A stretch of DNA of 64,000 nucleotides from JAFDXJ01 sp038257845 (GTDB taxonomy: Bacteria; Bacteroidota; Bacteroidia; Chitinophagales; Chitinophagaceae): NCBI GenBank assembly GCA_038257845.1, contig JBBSQL010000005.1, positions 62,001-126,000 on the forward strand, read 5' to 3'. The notes under the pieces are model-generated. The model worked only from the letters and a program-made list of their open reading frames with translations, searched no databases and had not been told where the DNA came from. Of this stretch, positions 1 through 10,400 are shown piece by piece; positions within the stretch are counted from its first letter, which is position 1, and each line of letters begins with the position of its first letter. The position numbers were made by a program, and so were the translations under genes.

Positions 1-1192
1 CCGCGATGAGGTTAAAATCCTTATTGCAGGCCAGGAAGGCCATATTTGTGAAAATTGTGTGGAGCATGCGGAAGAAATCATTTCCCATGAATTATTGGAG
101 CGGGATGATCTCCAGGTAAAACAATACCGCTTTAATATCCGCAAACCGAAAGAGGTAAAAGAATATTTAGATCAATATGTGATCGGACAGGAAGATGCCA
201 AAAGAGTTTTATCTGTAGCAGTGTATAATCACTTTAAGCGTATTACTCAAAAGGCACAGGTAGATGATGTGGAAATAGAAAAGAGTAATATCATCATGGT
301 GGGTGAAACCGGTACTGGAAAAACACTTTTAGCAAAAACCATTGCCCGCCAGTTAAATGTTCCTTTTGCCATTGTGGATGCGACTGTATTTACCGAAGCC
401 GGCTATGTAGGGGAAGATGTGGAAAGCATGCTCACCCGCCTTTTACAGGTTTGTAATTATGATGTTGCTGCCGCAGAGAAAGGCATTGTGTATATAGATG
501 AAATAGATAAAATTGCCCGCAAAGGTGACAACCCATCCATCACCAGGGATGTGAGTGGAGAAGGCGTACAGCAGGGACTTTTAAAAATGCTGGAAGGTAC
601 AGAAGTCCTCGTGCCACCACAGGGTGGAAGGAAACATCCCGAGCAAAAAATGATCAAAGTAAACACAAGTAATATCTTATTTATTTGTGGTGGCGCATTT
701 GATGGCATTGATAAAGTCATTGCACGACGTATAAATACAAATGCTATTGGTTTCAATGTAAATAAAGAAACGCGCGAAGATCAAAAGAATAATTTGCTCC
801 AGTTTATCAATGCTCAGGATTTAAAAGGCTTTGGCTTAATCCCAGAATTGCTAGGCCGCTTGCCTGTTGTTACACATTTGGAACCATTGGACGCGGTGAT
901 CCTGCGCGCTATTCTCACTCAACCAAAAAACAGCCTCATGAAACAATACACGAAATTGTTTTCTTATGAAGGAATTTCCCTGAAAATTGAAGAGGAGGTG
1001 TTGAACTTTATGGTGAAAAAAGCGCTGGAATATAAATTGGGTGCAAGAGGCCTTCGCAGTATTTGCGAATATATTCTCACAGATGCAATGTTTGATTTGC
1101 CGGGAAGTGGAGTTAAAGAACTGGTAGTGGATTTGGAATATGCCGAACAAAAAATTAATAAGAGCAAACTCAATTTGCTCAAAGTGGCATAA
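1..1192 (+). CDS. clpX: ATP-dependent Clp protease ATP-binding subunit ClpX (5' end outside window)
   Basis: AAA+ unfoldase that recognises tagged or damaged proteins in the cytoplasm and feeds them to ClpP. The reading frame is open from base 2, so the gene enters from the left edge. The first visible residues include CENC, the second half of the N-terminal zinc-binding domain; the first half is missing. Further on come the Walker A motif GETGTGKT, the pore loop GYVG, Walker B VYIDEIDK, the RKH loop and the IGF tripeptide that docks on ClpP. The C-terminal small AAA domain is complete and ends with a stop at 1190-1192. An internal GTG at 59 is not the true start, because conserved sequence continues upstream of it. 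The gene converges on alaS with a shared hairpin terminator between them. Assignment is secure. Confidence 0.97.
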   Translation, partial: RDEVKILIAGQEGHICENCVEHAEEIISHELLERDDLQVKQYRFNIRKPKEVKEYLDQYVIGQEDAKRVLSVAVYNHFKRITQKAQVDDVEIEKSNIIMVGETGTGKTLLAKTIARQLNVPFAIVDATVFTEAGYVGEDVESMLTRLLQVCNYDVAAAEKGIVYIDEIDKIARKGDNPSITRDVSGEGVQQGLLKMLEGTEVLVPPQGGRKHPEQKMIKVNTSNILFICGGAFDGIDKVIARRINTNAIGFNVNKETREDQKNNLLQFINAQDLKGFGLIPELLGRLPVVTHLEPLDAVILRAILTQPKNSLMKQYTKLFSYEGISLKIEEEVLNFMVKKALEYKLGARGLRSICEYILTDAMFDLPGSGVKELVVDLEYAEQKINKSKLNLLKVA

Positions 1193-1211
1193 ATTTTTTT
1201 ACAAAAATTGA

Positions 1212-1241
1212 ATGCCTGCGTCTAAAAATGCAGGCATTTTT
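1212..1241. terminator. Bidirectional hairpin terminator between clpX and alaS
   Basis: An 8-bp stem (ATGCCTGC at 1212-1219 with GCAGGCAT at 1230-1237) with a 10-base loop is followed by a T-run on the plus strand and preceded by A-rich sequence that gives a T-run on the minus strand. It sits between the convergent stops of clpX and alaS. Confidence 0.75.
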
Positions 1242-3873
1242 ATTTGTGTGAAATAAGGCTGCGAACCACTTCGACCACTTCGGGAAGTTTACTTGCATCC
1301 TGGCCGCCGGCTGTTGCAAAATTTTTCTGTCCGCCGCCTCCCCCTTTGATCAATGGAGAAATTTTTTGCTTAATAATTTCATTGGCAGCTTGCATTTTCC
1401 CGGGAATTAAATTTTCATCAATATACAATGCCACTACAGCTTTACCGGCCATTTCAGATAACAATAAAATGACTGAATCTGATCTTTCTGCACCCAACGC
1501 AAAAGCCAGTTTCCTCAAGGCATCAGGAGTTTGCGATGCTACAATTTCTCCTAAAAATTGAATGCTATTGAATGCTTCAAATTTATTTAAAAGATCATTT
1601 TTTATTTGATTGAGTTCTTTTGCCTGCAGGCTTTCAATTAATTTCAATTGCTGTGAATTTTCTGAAAGTAAATGCTGAATTGCATTTTTTAAAGATGCCG
1701 GATTTTTTAATATTTCTTTCAGCGATTCCAATTCATTACTATCTTGTTGAATAACATTTTCAGCCGCCATGCCACAAACCGCTTCTATGCGACGCACGCC
1801 TGCCGCAATACCGCTTTCATGTGCTATTTTAAAAAAACCAATTTCGCCGGTCGCTTTCACATGTGTGCCGCCACAAAGTTCTATCGAAAATGAAGGATCC
1901 ATTTCTACAACCCGCACCATTTCCCCGTATTTTTCTCCAAAAAGCGCCATAGCACCCAGTTTCAGCGCCTCGTCTTTGGGCAATACCATCGTTGATACCG
2001 GAATATTTTCCCGGATGCGCGCATTTACGACCTGTTCAATTTTCACTAAATTTTCGGTACTTATTTTTTCAAAATGCGAGAAATCAAACCGTAATTTTTC
2101 TGCGGTTACCAGGCTTCCCTGCTGGGCAATATGTTTTCCTAAAACTTTTCTTAATGCAGCATGCAATAAATGCGTGGCGCTATGATGAATTGCAGTTTGC
2201 TTTCTTTTCTCTCCATTCACTTTTGCCAAAACAGGCAATTCAAGATTCCCTGGAATTTTATTGACAAAATGAATGATCAGGTTATTTTCCTTTTTGGTAT
2301 CTGTGACTTTTATTTCTTCTCCATCAAATTTTAAAATACCGGTATCTCCCACCTGGCCGCCACTTTCCGCATAAAAAGGAGTGTTTTCTAAAACCAATTG
2401 ATAAGATGTTTTTCCCTTTGCTTCAATTTTCCGGTATTTTACAACGCGTGTTTCTGAAGAAAGATTTTCATATCCAACAAAACCCGTATCAACATTTTCC
2501 AATACCTCCCAATCACCGGCATCTATCGTGGTTGCGGCGCGGCTGCGGTTTTTCTGTTCCTGCATATTTTTTTCAAACCCAGGTTCATCTATTTCCAAAT
2601 TATTTTCAGCAGCAATTAATCTCGTGAGGTCAATGGGAAAGCCATACGTATCAAATAATTCAAAACATTCAAACCCGGGAATAGTAGGGATACTTTTTTC
2701 TTTAAGGGAATGCATCAGGCTTTCTATTTTTCCCAGTCCTTTTTCCAGTGTTCGCAAAAATGCTTCCTCTTCTTCTTTGACAACACGCATAACAAAATCC
2801 TGTTGCTGAAAAAGTTCGGGGAAAACCATTTCAAATTGTTTTGCTACAACCGGAATGAGCTTATGCAATAAAGCATGTTGAAAGCCGAGGTAAGAATAAT
2901 AATAGCGCACAGCCCTTCTTAATATTCTTCGTATCACATAGCCTGCGCCAGTGTTTGAAGGTAATTGGCCGTCTGAAATAGTAAATGCAATCGCACGAAT
3001 ATGATCGGCGATCACGCGAAAAGCAATCGCTTCCCGGCTGTTCCCGCCATCATATTTTTTGCCAGTAATTTTTTCTGTTTCCCGGATGGTAGGTAAAAAA
3101 ATATCTGTGTCGTAATTGCTTTTCTTTTCCTGGATAACGCGGGTCAACCTTTCAAAACCCATCCCCGTATCTACATGTTTTGCTGGCAGGGAAGTCAGGG
3201 TTCCGTTCTTCAGGCGATTATATTGAATGAAAACATTATTCCATATTTCAATCACTTCGGGATGGCCTGCATTCACAAGTGTTTTTCCATCAGTGCTTTT
3301 TCTTTCTTCTTCTGTTCTGCAATCAAAATGAATTTCCGTACATGGCCCGCAAGGCCCGGTATCACCCATTTCCCAGAAATTATCATTTTTATTTCCCCAT
3401 AAGATCTTGTCATCGGGAAGCCATTTTTTCCATTCAGTTAAAGCTTCTTCATCCTTTGGTAAACTTTCTTTTTCATCACCTTCAAAAACGGTGACATACA
3501 ACCTGGATTTATCCAGTTTATAAATTTTCGTCAGCAATTCCCAGCTCCATTCGATGGCTTCTTTTTTGAAATAATCCCCAAAGCTCCAGTTGCCCAGCAT
3601 TTCAAACATCGTATGGTGATATGTATCCACGCCTACTTCTTCAAGATCATTGTGCTTACCACTCACGCGCAAACATTTTTGCGTATCAGCGATTCGTGGA
3701 TAAGGTGATTTTTTATTGCCCAGGAAATAATCTTTAAATTGATTCATCCCGGCATTATTAAAAAGTAATGTCGGATCATTTTTCACCACGATAGGCGCTG
3801 AAGGCACAATATGATGGCCTTTTGAAATAAAAAAATCCAAAAATTGCCGGCGGATGTTATCACTTGTTTGCAT
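1240..3873 (-). CDS. alaS: Alanine--tRNA ligase
   Basis: Charges tRNA-Ala with alanine and edits mischarged Ser/Gly. The 877-residue length matches the family (E. coli 876). The N-terminal class II aminoacylation domain starts with the typical IRRQFLDFF segment and contains LFNNAGMNQFK. The editing domain carries the zinc-ligand pair in HHSATHLLHA and the CGGTH motif. The C-Ala domain ends with the glycine-rich segment GGGGGQKNFATAGG. ATG at 3873 is the natural start, being directly followed by the conserved N-terminus. It is transcribed away from the M23 peptidase gene; TAACTTTG at 3943-3936 may be its -7 promoter element. Nothing unusual was seen. Confidence 0.98.
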   Translation of the reverse strand: MQTSDNIRRQFLDFFISKGHHIVPSAPIVVKNDPTLLFNNAGMNQFKDYFLGNKKSPYPRIADTQKCLRVSGKHNDLEEVGVDTYHHTMFEMLGNWSFGDYFKKEAIEWSWELLTKIYKLDKSRLYVTVFEGDEKESLPKDEEALTEWKKWLPDDKILWGNKNDNFWEMGDTGPCGPCTEIHFDCRTEEERKSTDGKTLVNAGHPEVIEIWNNVFIQYNRLKNGTLTSLPAKHVDTGMGFERLTRVIQEKKSNYDTDIFLPTIRETEKITGKKYDGGNSREAIAFRVIADHIRAIAFTISDGQLPSNTGAGYVIRRILRRAVRYYYSYLGFQHALLHKLIPVVAKQFEMVFPELFQQQDFVMRVVKEEEEAFLRTLEKGLGKIESLMHSLKEKSIPTIPGFECFELFDTYGFPIDLTRLIAAENNLEIDEPGFEKNMQEQKNRSRAATTIDAGDWEVLENVDTGFVGYENLSSETRVVKYRKIEAKGKTSYQLVLENTPFYAESGGQVGDTGILKFDGEEIKVTDTKKENNLIIHFVNKIPGNLELPVLAKVNGEKRKQTAIHHSATHLLHAALRKVLGKHIAQQGSLVTAEKLRFDFSHFEKISTENLVKIEQVVNARIRENIPVSTMVLPKDEALKLGAMALFGEKYGEMVRVVEMDPSFSIELCGGTHVKATGEIGFFKIAHESGIAAGVRRIEAVCGMAAENVIQQDSNELESLKEILKNPASLKNAIQHLLSENSQQLKLIESLQAKELNQIKNDLLNKFEAFNSIQFLGEIVASQTPDALRKLAFALGAERSDSVILLLSEMAGKAVVALYIDENLIPGKMQAANEIIKQKISPLIKGGGGGQKNFATAGGQDASKLPEVVEVVRSLISHK

Positions 3874-3914
3874 ACATTTTTTTAAAAAATAAATCCCTTA
3901 AAAACCGGATGTTT

Positions 3915-3922
3915 TATCTTTG
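3915..3922 (+). promoter_or_regulatory. Bacteroidota -7 element TATCTTTG upstream of the M23 peptidase gene
   Basis: Exact match to the Bacteroidota consensus TAnnTTTG, about 90 bases before the ATG at 4011. No convincing TTG -33 element is placed at the usual distance, so the assignment rests on the -7 box and its position in a divergent intergenic region. Confidence 0.4.
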
Positions 3923-3935
3923 TTTATAAAGGCAG

Positions 3936-3943
3936 CAAAGTTA
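3936..3943 (-). promoter_or_regulatory. Bacteroidota -7 element TAACTTTG upstream of alaS
   Basis: On the minus strand this octamer matches TAnnTTTG and lies about 63 bases upstream of the alaS ATG. It is only 13 bases from the plus-strand box at 3915, so the two genes would be served by overlapping divergent promoters. No clear -33 element was seen. Confidence 0.4.
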
Positions 3944-4010
3944 ATGAATTCAGGCAAGCTGAGACAGGTCATCATAACTTTAATTCCCGCCAACAGTCTA
4001 TAAAATCATT

Positions 4011-4982
4011 ATGGCAAAAATCAGGTTTTATTTTAATACACATACACTCAGGTATGAAAAATTAGAGGTCCCGCTCAGAGTGCGCCTGCTCCGTTTCTTT
4101 GGTTTCATGGCACTGTCTATTGTTATTGCAAGCATTATTGTTTTTGTATCATTTCAATATATTGATTCACCGAAGGAAAAATTGTTGCGGAATGAAAATG
4201 AAGACCTGAGAGAAAATTACACCATTATTGAAAAGAGAATCCAGGATTTGAATAGCCAGGTGACTGAACTAGAAAACAGGGATAATGAAGTGTATCGTGC
4301 CATTTTTGAATCTTCCCCAATTCCGGATAGTGCCCGCCAGAAAAAAATGGCAGAAAAAAAAGAGGTCCAGCTTGTTCAGAGCATGAGTAAAACTGAATTG
4401 GTGCAGAGCATTGAAGCACAACTCAACCGGCTTTCCCTCTTGACAGCGTATCAAAATGTTTCCTATAATGACATTAATGATATGCTGAAAAACAAACAGA
4501 AATTACTGGCAGCAATTCCTGCCATACAACCAGTTAGTAATAAGACATTAACCCGAATAGCTTCTGGTTTTGGCACACGGATAGACCCCGTTTATAAGGT
4601 GGCAAAGTTTCATGCAGGGCTTGATTTTGCTACACCCCAGGGCACACCTATTTATGCAACTGCAGATGGGCGTGTAACGGAAGCTGATTTTAATGCCGGT
4701 GGTTATGGCAACCATGTTGTGATCAATCATGGTTTCGGCTATGAAACTTTATATGGCCACATGTACAGTATGAAAGTACATAAAGGCCAGCTTGTAAAAC
4801 GGGGCGAAGTCATTGGGTATGTGGGCAGTACGGGCAAAAGTACCGGGCCGCATTGCCATTATGAAGTACATAAAAACGGGCAGCCGATAGACCCGGTTTA
4901 CTTTTTTTATAATGACTTAACACCGGAACAATATGACCGGATTTTAAAACAGGCTGCAGCAAGTAATCAAAGTCTTGACTAA
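4011..4982 (+). CDS. Membrane-anchored M23 family peptidoglycan endopeptidase
   Basis: Probable zinc peptidase that cuts peptide cross-links in the periplasm. Residues about 30-50 form one membrane segment, followed by a coiled coil (about 55-95) and a second helical stretch to about 165. The C-terminal LytM/M23 domain has all signature residues: zinc ligands His201 and Asp205 in HAGLDFA, His250 in YGHM, and the HxH motif HCH at 281-283. It therefore looks catalytically active, unlike degenerate activator versions. It stands next to and divergent from alaS, a pairing I recall from other Bacteroidota. Its specific cell-wall partner is not evident. Confidence 0.9.
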   Translation: MAKIRFYFNTHTLRYEKLEVPLRVRLLRFFGFMALSIVIASIIVFVSFQYIDSPKEKLLRNENEDLRENYTIIEKRIQDLNSQVTELENRDNEVYRAIFESSPIPDSARQKKMAEKKEVQLVQSMSKTELVQSIEAQLNRLSLLTAYQNVSYNDINDMLKNKQKLLAAIPAIQPVSNKTLTRIASGFGTRIDPVYKVAKFHAGLDFATPQGTPIYATADGRVTEADFNAGGYGNHVVINHGFGYETLYGHMYSMKVHKGQLVKRGEVIGYVGSTGKSTGPHCHYEVHKNGQPIDPVYFFYNDLTPEQYDRILKQAAASNQSLD

Positions 4983-5035
4983 AGTTTTTGCTTTTACAAT
5001 GAAAAGAAAGTTTTAATTTTCCAAAAATCAAAAAT

Positions 5036-5599
5036 ATGTTTGAACAATTAACAGACTTAATAAAGAATCATGCTGGAAATGCCATTACCAATAATAATGC
5101 GATACCCAATGAAAAAAATAATGAAGCGATTGGGCTGGCTTCCAATTCAATAATCAGCGGAATCCAGCAAGCTATTTCAAGTGGTAATATTAAAGATGTC
5201 TTAGCTTTATTCAGCGGAAAACATGAAGTCACACAAAACCCTGTAACGCAAAATATTCAGGGTGGTTTTATAGAGCAGTTAAAAAGCCAGTTAGGCTTAG
5301 ATAATACCCAAGCTTCCGGCGCAGCTTCAGGTCTTATCCCGGATGTTTTAAAAAACCTGGTGCAAAAAACAAATGATCCGGGAAATAACCAATTTGATTT
5401 ACAAAATATTTTAAACCAAATAACTGGTGGTAAAACTTCTGGTTTGAATATGCAATCATTATTGGATAAATATAAAAGTGGAGCATTTGATGTTGATGGA
5501 GACGGAGATACTGACTTGCAGGATGTGATGGCCATGCTCAAAGGAAATGGGAAAGACGGTGGAAGCTTAATGGATACAGTTAAAGGCTTTTTTAAATAA
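5036..5599 (+). CDS. Small uncharacterised protein with a C-terminal EF-hand/dockerin-like loop
   Basis: A 187-residue protein without signal peptide. The N-terminal two thirds are rich in Asn, Gln, Ser, Gly and Ala with predicted helices and no motif I recognise; the overall look resembles DUF937-type proteins. Near the C-terminus the segment DVDGDGDTDLQD has the Asp spacing of a calcium-binding EF-hand/dockerin loop, followed by a short Gly-rich tail ending in FFK. It lies 53 bases after the M23 peptidase gene in the same direction and may be co-transcribed with it. Function is unknown; calcium binding is inferred from the loop only. Confidence 0.6.
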   Translation: MFEQLTDLIKNHAGNAITNNNAIPNEKNNEAIGLASNSIISGIQQAISSGNIKDVLALFSGKHEVTQNPVTQNIQGGFIEQLKSQLGLDNTQASGAASGLIPDVLKNLVQKTNDPGNNQFDLQNILNQITGGKTSGLNMQSLLDKYKSGAFDVDGDGDTDLQDVMAMLKGNGKDGGSLMDTVKGFFK

Positions 5600-5634
5600 G
5601 TTTTTCAAAAAATAACCCTTAATTATTTCTTATC

Positions 5635-6372
5635 ATGAAAAAAATGAATGCTATTATCATCATGTTGTGTTTCATTATTTTTGGAAATATCGCAGCCGAT
5701 GCACAAGTTGCAATTTCCCTGGGGGTCAAAGCAGGAGTAAGTATTCCCAATTTAAAATCAAAAGGTGATAATCCCTTAGATAAAGGCTGGGAATCACGTT
5801 CCGGACCTTATGCAGGATTGGTGGCCGATGTTCATCTTTCTGAAAATTTCGCCATCACGGCTGAATTGAATTATGCCTCACAAGGTGGCAAGAGAACAGG
5901 TATACAAGCTATTCCCAATCCCTATAATCCACCCATTCCAGAATATTTATATGCTGATTTTAAAAATATAGCAATCATCAATTACGCAGAAGTGCCTGTG
6001 ATGGCAACCTATAAATTTAATTCGGCTTCAAAAACGCATGTACTAGTACAAGCCGGTGTATATGGTGGATTTTTACTTCGCGCCAAAAATGTATCCAGCG
6101 GGGAAGGCATGATTTACCTGGATGAACAATTAACCGTACCAGTATCGGAAGTTCAAAGTTTTGATCACACCACCAATATTAAAGATGATATCAAATCATT
6201 TAACTATGGTATCCAGGGCGGGGCAGGTGTTTCATATGATATGCATTCTGGTTCCTTACGCCTTATAGCAGGTGGCAATTATGGTCTTACAGCCATTCAA
6301 AAAGATACAGCAAATGGCAATGACCATACAGGCGCATTAACAGTAACTGTTGGTTATCTTTTTAATTTATAA
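5635..6372 (+). CDS. Outer-membrane beta-barrel protein (porin family, OMP_b-brl-like)
   Basis: A 245-residue protein with a clear signal peptide (hydrophobic core after MKKMN, cleavage near AADAQ). The mature part begins with the GVKAGVSIPNL pattern typical of small Bacteroidota barrels and shows alternating hydrophobic strands with Gly/aromatic turns, ending in VTVGYLFNL with an aromatic residue close to the C-terminus. These are features of 8-stranded outer-membrane barrels of the PF13568-type group. It follows the EF-hand-like gene by 35 bases. No transport substrate can be inferred. Confidence 0.8.
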   Translation: MKKMNAIIIMLCFIIFGNIAADAQVAISLGVKAGVSIPNLKSKGDNPLDKGWESRSGPYAGLVADVHLSENFAITAELNYASQGGKRTGIQAIPNPYNPPIPEYLYADFKNIAIINYAEVPVMATYKFNSASKTHVLVQAGVYGGFLLRAKNVSSGEGMIYLDEQLTVPVSEVQSFDHTTNIKDDIKSFNYGIQGGAGVSYDMHSGSLRLIAGGNYGLTAIQKDTANGNDHTGALTVTVGYLFNL

Positions 6373-6834
6373 ATTTTTCATCAGCGCCGTATCAATATTT
6401 ACACAGTGTATAATTATTTACTCAATGTGTATTTCCATTCAGCAAATAAAAAAAATATACTTTTTTAACCAAAGATCTGCATTTGTCATGGAAAAGTAAA
6501 ATTAAAAAAAATATTTACATATAATTTATTTATATGCAAACGCTGTAAGCCTTTAAATACGGCTTTTACAGCCTATCAAAAATAAAATTTAAAGAAAATT
6601 CTAATGCCATTCTAATGCAATCAATAATCTTTATAATACTCTTTAGAAATGTTTTCCGAGTTTTGTGTTTGAAATTTTTCTGTTTATATTTTTTACGAAT
6701 TTCATTAACAATTAATTAAAAATTTCTGGCACTTCATTTGCAAAAAGATAAACAGAATTACAATTTTTAAATTTTATAAATCAACGATAGTAAATTTTCT
6801 CATAAGCAGTTAGTTTTGGTTGCGGCCCCTGTTT
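6373..6834. other. AT-rich intergenic region
   Basis: About 460 bases of very AT-rich sequence with no plausible gene. It holds an imperfect hairpin at 6542-6572 (GCTGTAAGCC pairing with GGCTTTTACAGC, two-base bulge), which lacks a T-run, and the strong plus-strand terminator that begins at 6825. A partial -7-like box (TTCATTTG, 6733-6740) could make a short transcript ending at that terminator, but the match is weak. Confidence 0.5.
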
Positions 6835-6856
6835 CTACAGGGGCTTATTTTTTTTT
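6825..6856 (+). terminator. Strong intrinsic terminator on the plus strand
   Basis: A perfect 7-bp GC-rich stem (GCCCCTG, 6825-6831, with CAGGGGC, 6838-6844) and a 6-base loop are followed by a long T-run to about 6855. It lies 450 bases after the last plus-strand gene and overlaps the 3' end of the minus-strand vanZ-like gene. It therefore ends either an unusually long 3' UTR or an unannotated short RNA. Confidence 0.75.
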
Positions 6857-7218
6857 CGATTTACATACACAGCAGCGAAATATCCCAGGAATGAACCTGC
6901 TATATCTGCCAAAATATCTGTAACATCAAAACTTCTTTCAAAGGCAAAATATTTTTGAACAAACTCCATGGCGATTCCATATAATATGCAAATAAAAGTG
7001 CAGTAAATAAATGTCTTTACTGAAAAAATTCCCCGTCGCATAAAGCCCCATATAAAAAGAAAATTTAAAATACTAAACAGCCCGATATGTACCCATTTAT
7101 CAAAATAGATCAGTGTAAGAAATGGATTTTTAGGCAGGTCATTGCCTGGAATGACCAATAAAATTGTTGTAATAATAAACCACCCTATAGCCGGAAGAAA
7201 ATATTTAATGCCACGCAT
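6835..7218 (-). CDS. VanZ-like family membrane protein
   Basis: Small integral membrane protein of the VanZ-like superfamily; physiological role is usually unknown outside glycopeptide-resistance clusters. Several hydrophobic segments are visible, with the family landmarks DKWVHIGLF after the first helix and a SFDVTDILADIAGSFLGY segment before the last helix. I choose the ATG at 7218 (MRGIKYFLPAIGWF, about 127 residues). The longer open frame from 7296 would add a 26-residue N-terminus without family character. Its stop codon lies inside a plus-strand terminator hairpin. Confidence 0.8.
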   Translation of the reverse strand: MRGIKYFLPAIGWFIITTILLVIPGNDLPKNPFLTLIYFDKWVHIGLFSILNFLFIWGFMRRGIFSVKTFIYCTFICILYGIAMEFVQKYFAFERSFDVTDILADIAGSFLGYFAAVYVNRKKNKPL

Positions 7219-7405
7219 CTTTTTGCCGCAAATGTAAATAAATTGATCTGGGTGTGTGATCAATTTTATTGAATAAAATATAAAATTAATTTTCACTTAT
7301 ATATTAATAAAATCCTAAAACCATTTTATTAAAATAATTGTTTGTATATTGTCGTCCCGCCTTGAAAAAAGATTTTCTATTTCTTATTTAATAAAATCAT
7401 TTTTT

Positions 7406-10400
7406 ATGAATGAAGATTTGTTGATGCAAGTCCTTGCCCAGGTATCCGCCGAATTTGATGCCGCAGGAAATACGCAAAGCCAGTTAACTAATTTAAAAGA
7501 GAAAATTGCTTCTGCAATTTTTACAAAGCAAAACGTGGCATCCGCAAGCCATGATTTTCTTTTTGAAAAAATTCAAAAACCTGTTTCCGAAAAATTAAAA
7601 AATGAAACAGAATTGTCTTTGCAAAAATTATTTACACAGCAGGGCACAGAAGCAAACATCCCGGCTATACGTGTTTTCCGCAGGGAAGTGCCATTTCATA
7701 CCAGCCAGTTGAAAAGTAGTGCACCGGATTGGGCGAGAGGCGCATCTGTTTCGGAAACGATTGGTCCCATTATCGGAGCGCACGGAAGGCCGGTTTGGTT
7801 TGATATTTATAAAGTTGAAAAAGGCGTAAAAATTTATCTCCAGGGTGCAGGGCAGCCCGCACTTATTTTATCCTTAAACATTCCAATTATTTCCCATATA
7901 AATCAAACTTCCAATAAATATTCTATTCCTGCCAGTAGCGCCTGGATAAATGCTGCGCTCTTCGCGCATACTGCACCGGATAATGAATTCATGGGTTTGA
8001 AAGTAAAAAGTGGTTCCATTTCATTTTCACAAAACATCAGTTTGCAAAATGATGTAATACAAGTTTTACCCGGCACAACTGTTACAGTAGAATTATTGCT
8101 GACTCAACAAATTGCATCCGGTGATGCGCCCGGAAATATTGGCATTGATGCAAAAAATGCGGATATAAAATTACCCGAAAAAATTTCATTTAGCTTCAGT
8201 CATTCTGGCGCGCAAATAACCGGCGCCGGCAATGCAAGCTGGAAGATATATGGGCAGGCAAATGCTTTTACATTTAATCAATCAGCGCCTGCTTTTTATT
8301 TATCTCAATTTAACCGGGTACTAATCCCATATAAAATTGATGCAATTGAATTTGACATAAAATCTGCATCGGGCGTAATTCCAATCCGTGGTAAAGCCAA
8401 TATCAGCCAGGTGGCCTGGAGTTTTGCCTGTGCGCAACTCGATATTAATAATCCACTGGGAGCCAATGGCGCCGGCGCTTTAATGATGAATTTAAAAACT
8501 GGTATTGAAACTACATGGAAAGGTTTATCTGATATAAATTTCAAAAATGAGACATGGATTCAATTGCGTTCTCCCTGGCTGCTTGCAGAGCCGGGACGCA
8601 TTTCTATCACGGATGCAGATGCATACGGTAACATGGCAAAACAGGAATACAATTTATGGAGAAATAAAAAAGATGAATGGAATAAATTACAGCTTGACTT
8701 TACGAATCACTTTATATTTTTTTATAACTGCATCCAAACCGGTAACGAATCTCTAATGGCTTTCACTGATTGTAATGGTGTAATTGACAAGCCGGTGGAT
8801 GTTTCCGGCGTGCCATTTGAATTGAAAAGTAAAGCCACATTTTTTATCCTCAGTTTTTCAATGGATAAAAATATGGTTATGTTGTATGATAATAATATGC
8901 TGGCCGACAATAATGCACTGCCCAATTCGCCAGTTGTATTTACATCTAAAGCAATCGGCTTAAATAATGCATTATTAACGGTTTCACCCATCGCAGGTTT
9001 TTTATTGTATGGAGAAATGAAAGATCCGGGAATACTCTCTAAAACTGCCCTCATTTTTTCTTTTGGCCTGCTCAATTACTCACCCACTTTACCCGATCCT
9101 TACGCGAGCAATGTAGCCGTTTCCCGCAGAAAATATGAGCGTGGTAATGATAAGATGAAAAGCCAGTATGCACAGGATTCTATCAGCCAGCTTTTAGTAG
9201 CTTTATTGCAATGGGAAAATGAAATTGCTCCAAATGTAGTATTTATCTGGGGTGATATTGCAGGTGGATTACAAAAAAATCTTGCCACGCCGAATGCACC
9301 ACAAGAAGGGCCGCAACCAACTCAACCTCCAAAAGTAGATTCAACTTTAAACATGGCGCAGCCCACTTTTAATTTAAAGCAAAACATGGCTTTTGCGGAA
9401 AGGAATGCTGACATTCAAATTAAACGGCAGCAACAATTGCATGAATCGAATTATAAAATAGCGGGTTACCAGGAAGAACAATATGCCGTGAATATGCAAA
9501 CGCATGAAAGCCAGTCCCCCGGCAGGTTAAACCAAAAATCCATTTTCAATTTACTGGATGTAAGTACACAGGCAGACCTGCTTGGCGTAAGCCTCGGGTT
9601 CACCGATGATCGGATGATTTTTGGTGAGCGGTATAAAATTGAAGACACAAATGAAAATGAAAATCCTTTTGCCATCCAGGGAATGGATGTAGTTGCAACC
9701 AGTCGTTTTGTCCGCATCTTTACAGTGCCTCAAATCAGTTGGGAGCCTTTAATTAATATCCCGGCGCCGGACATCAATAATCCACCAACGCCCTGGGACC
9801 CGCCACTTGGTATTTTGAAATTTGATAATGATGGCATCCCGGCACTTATCGGGAATACGGGCACTGACCCGGTAGTTATTGCACCAATTCCGGCGACAAA
9901 GGAATTGGCAGAGAAATATCCATCTGACATGAATTTCAAAGCCTGGAGCATGTTTACTTTACCAAATGGCATGCTTTCAATCGGGCGCTATGTACAGGAA
10001 AATAAATATTACCCAACTCCTAATACCAAAGGCGCCAAAATTGAATTATTAAAAGCTGCTTTTGATAATGGCACCAAAGCTGGCTGGCAAATAATTACCC
10101 GTGCGGGAAAAAATCCGAATGATGAAAATACAGTGTTTGAAGGGCAAACATTCCAGGATTCAAATGTGCACCACATTTTCGTGAATGGATCCTGGAGCAT
10201 CCTGGGAAAAACACCCACAGAAATTTTCAATAATGAATTTGGTATTCATGGCCTGATACAAAGAGGCATTCCACTGGAGCGATATGATTTCACCGGCTAC
10301 GGGGCACAGGTTTTTAGTAGCTGGCTCAATAAGAAAGCAGATATTGCCATGGTATCTCAAGCTATTTTTGATGTTTGGCGTGGCCGTGTGGCAAAAGAAA

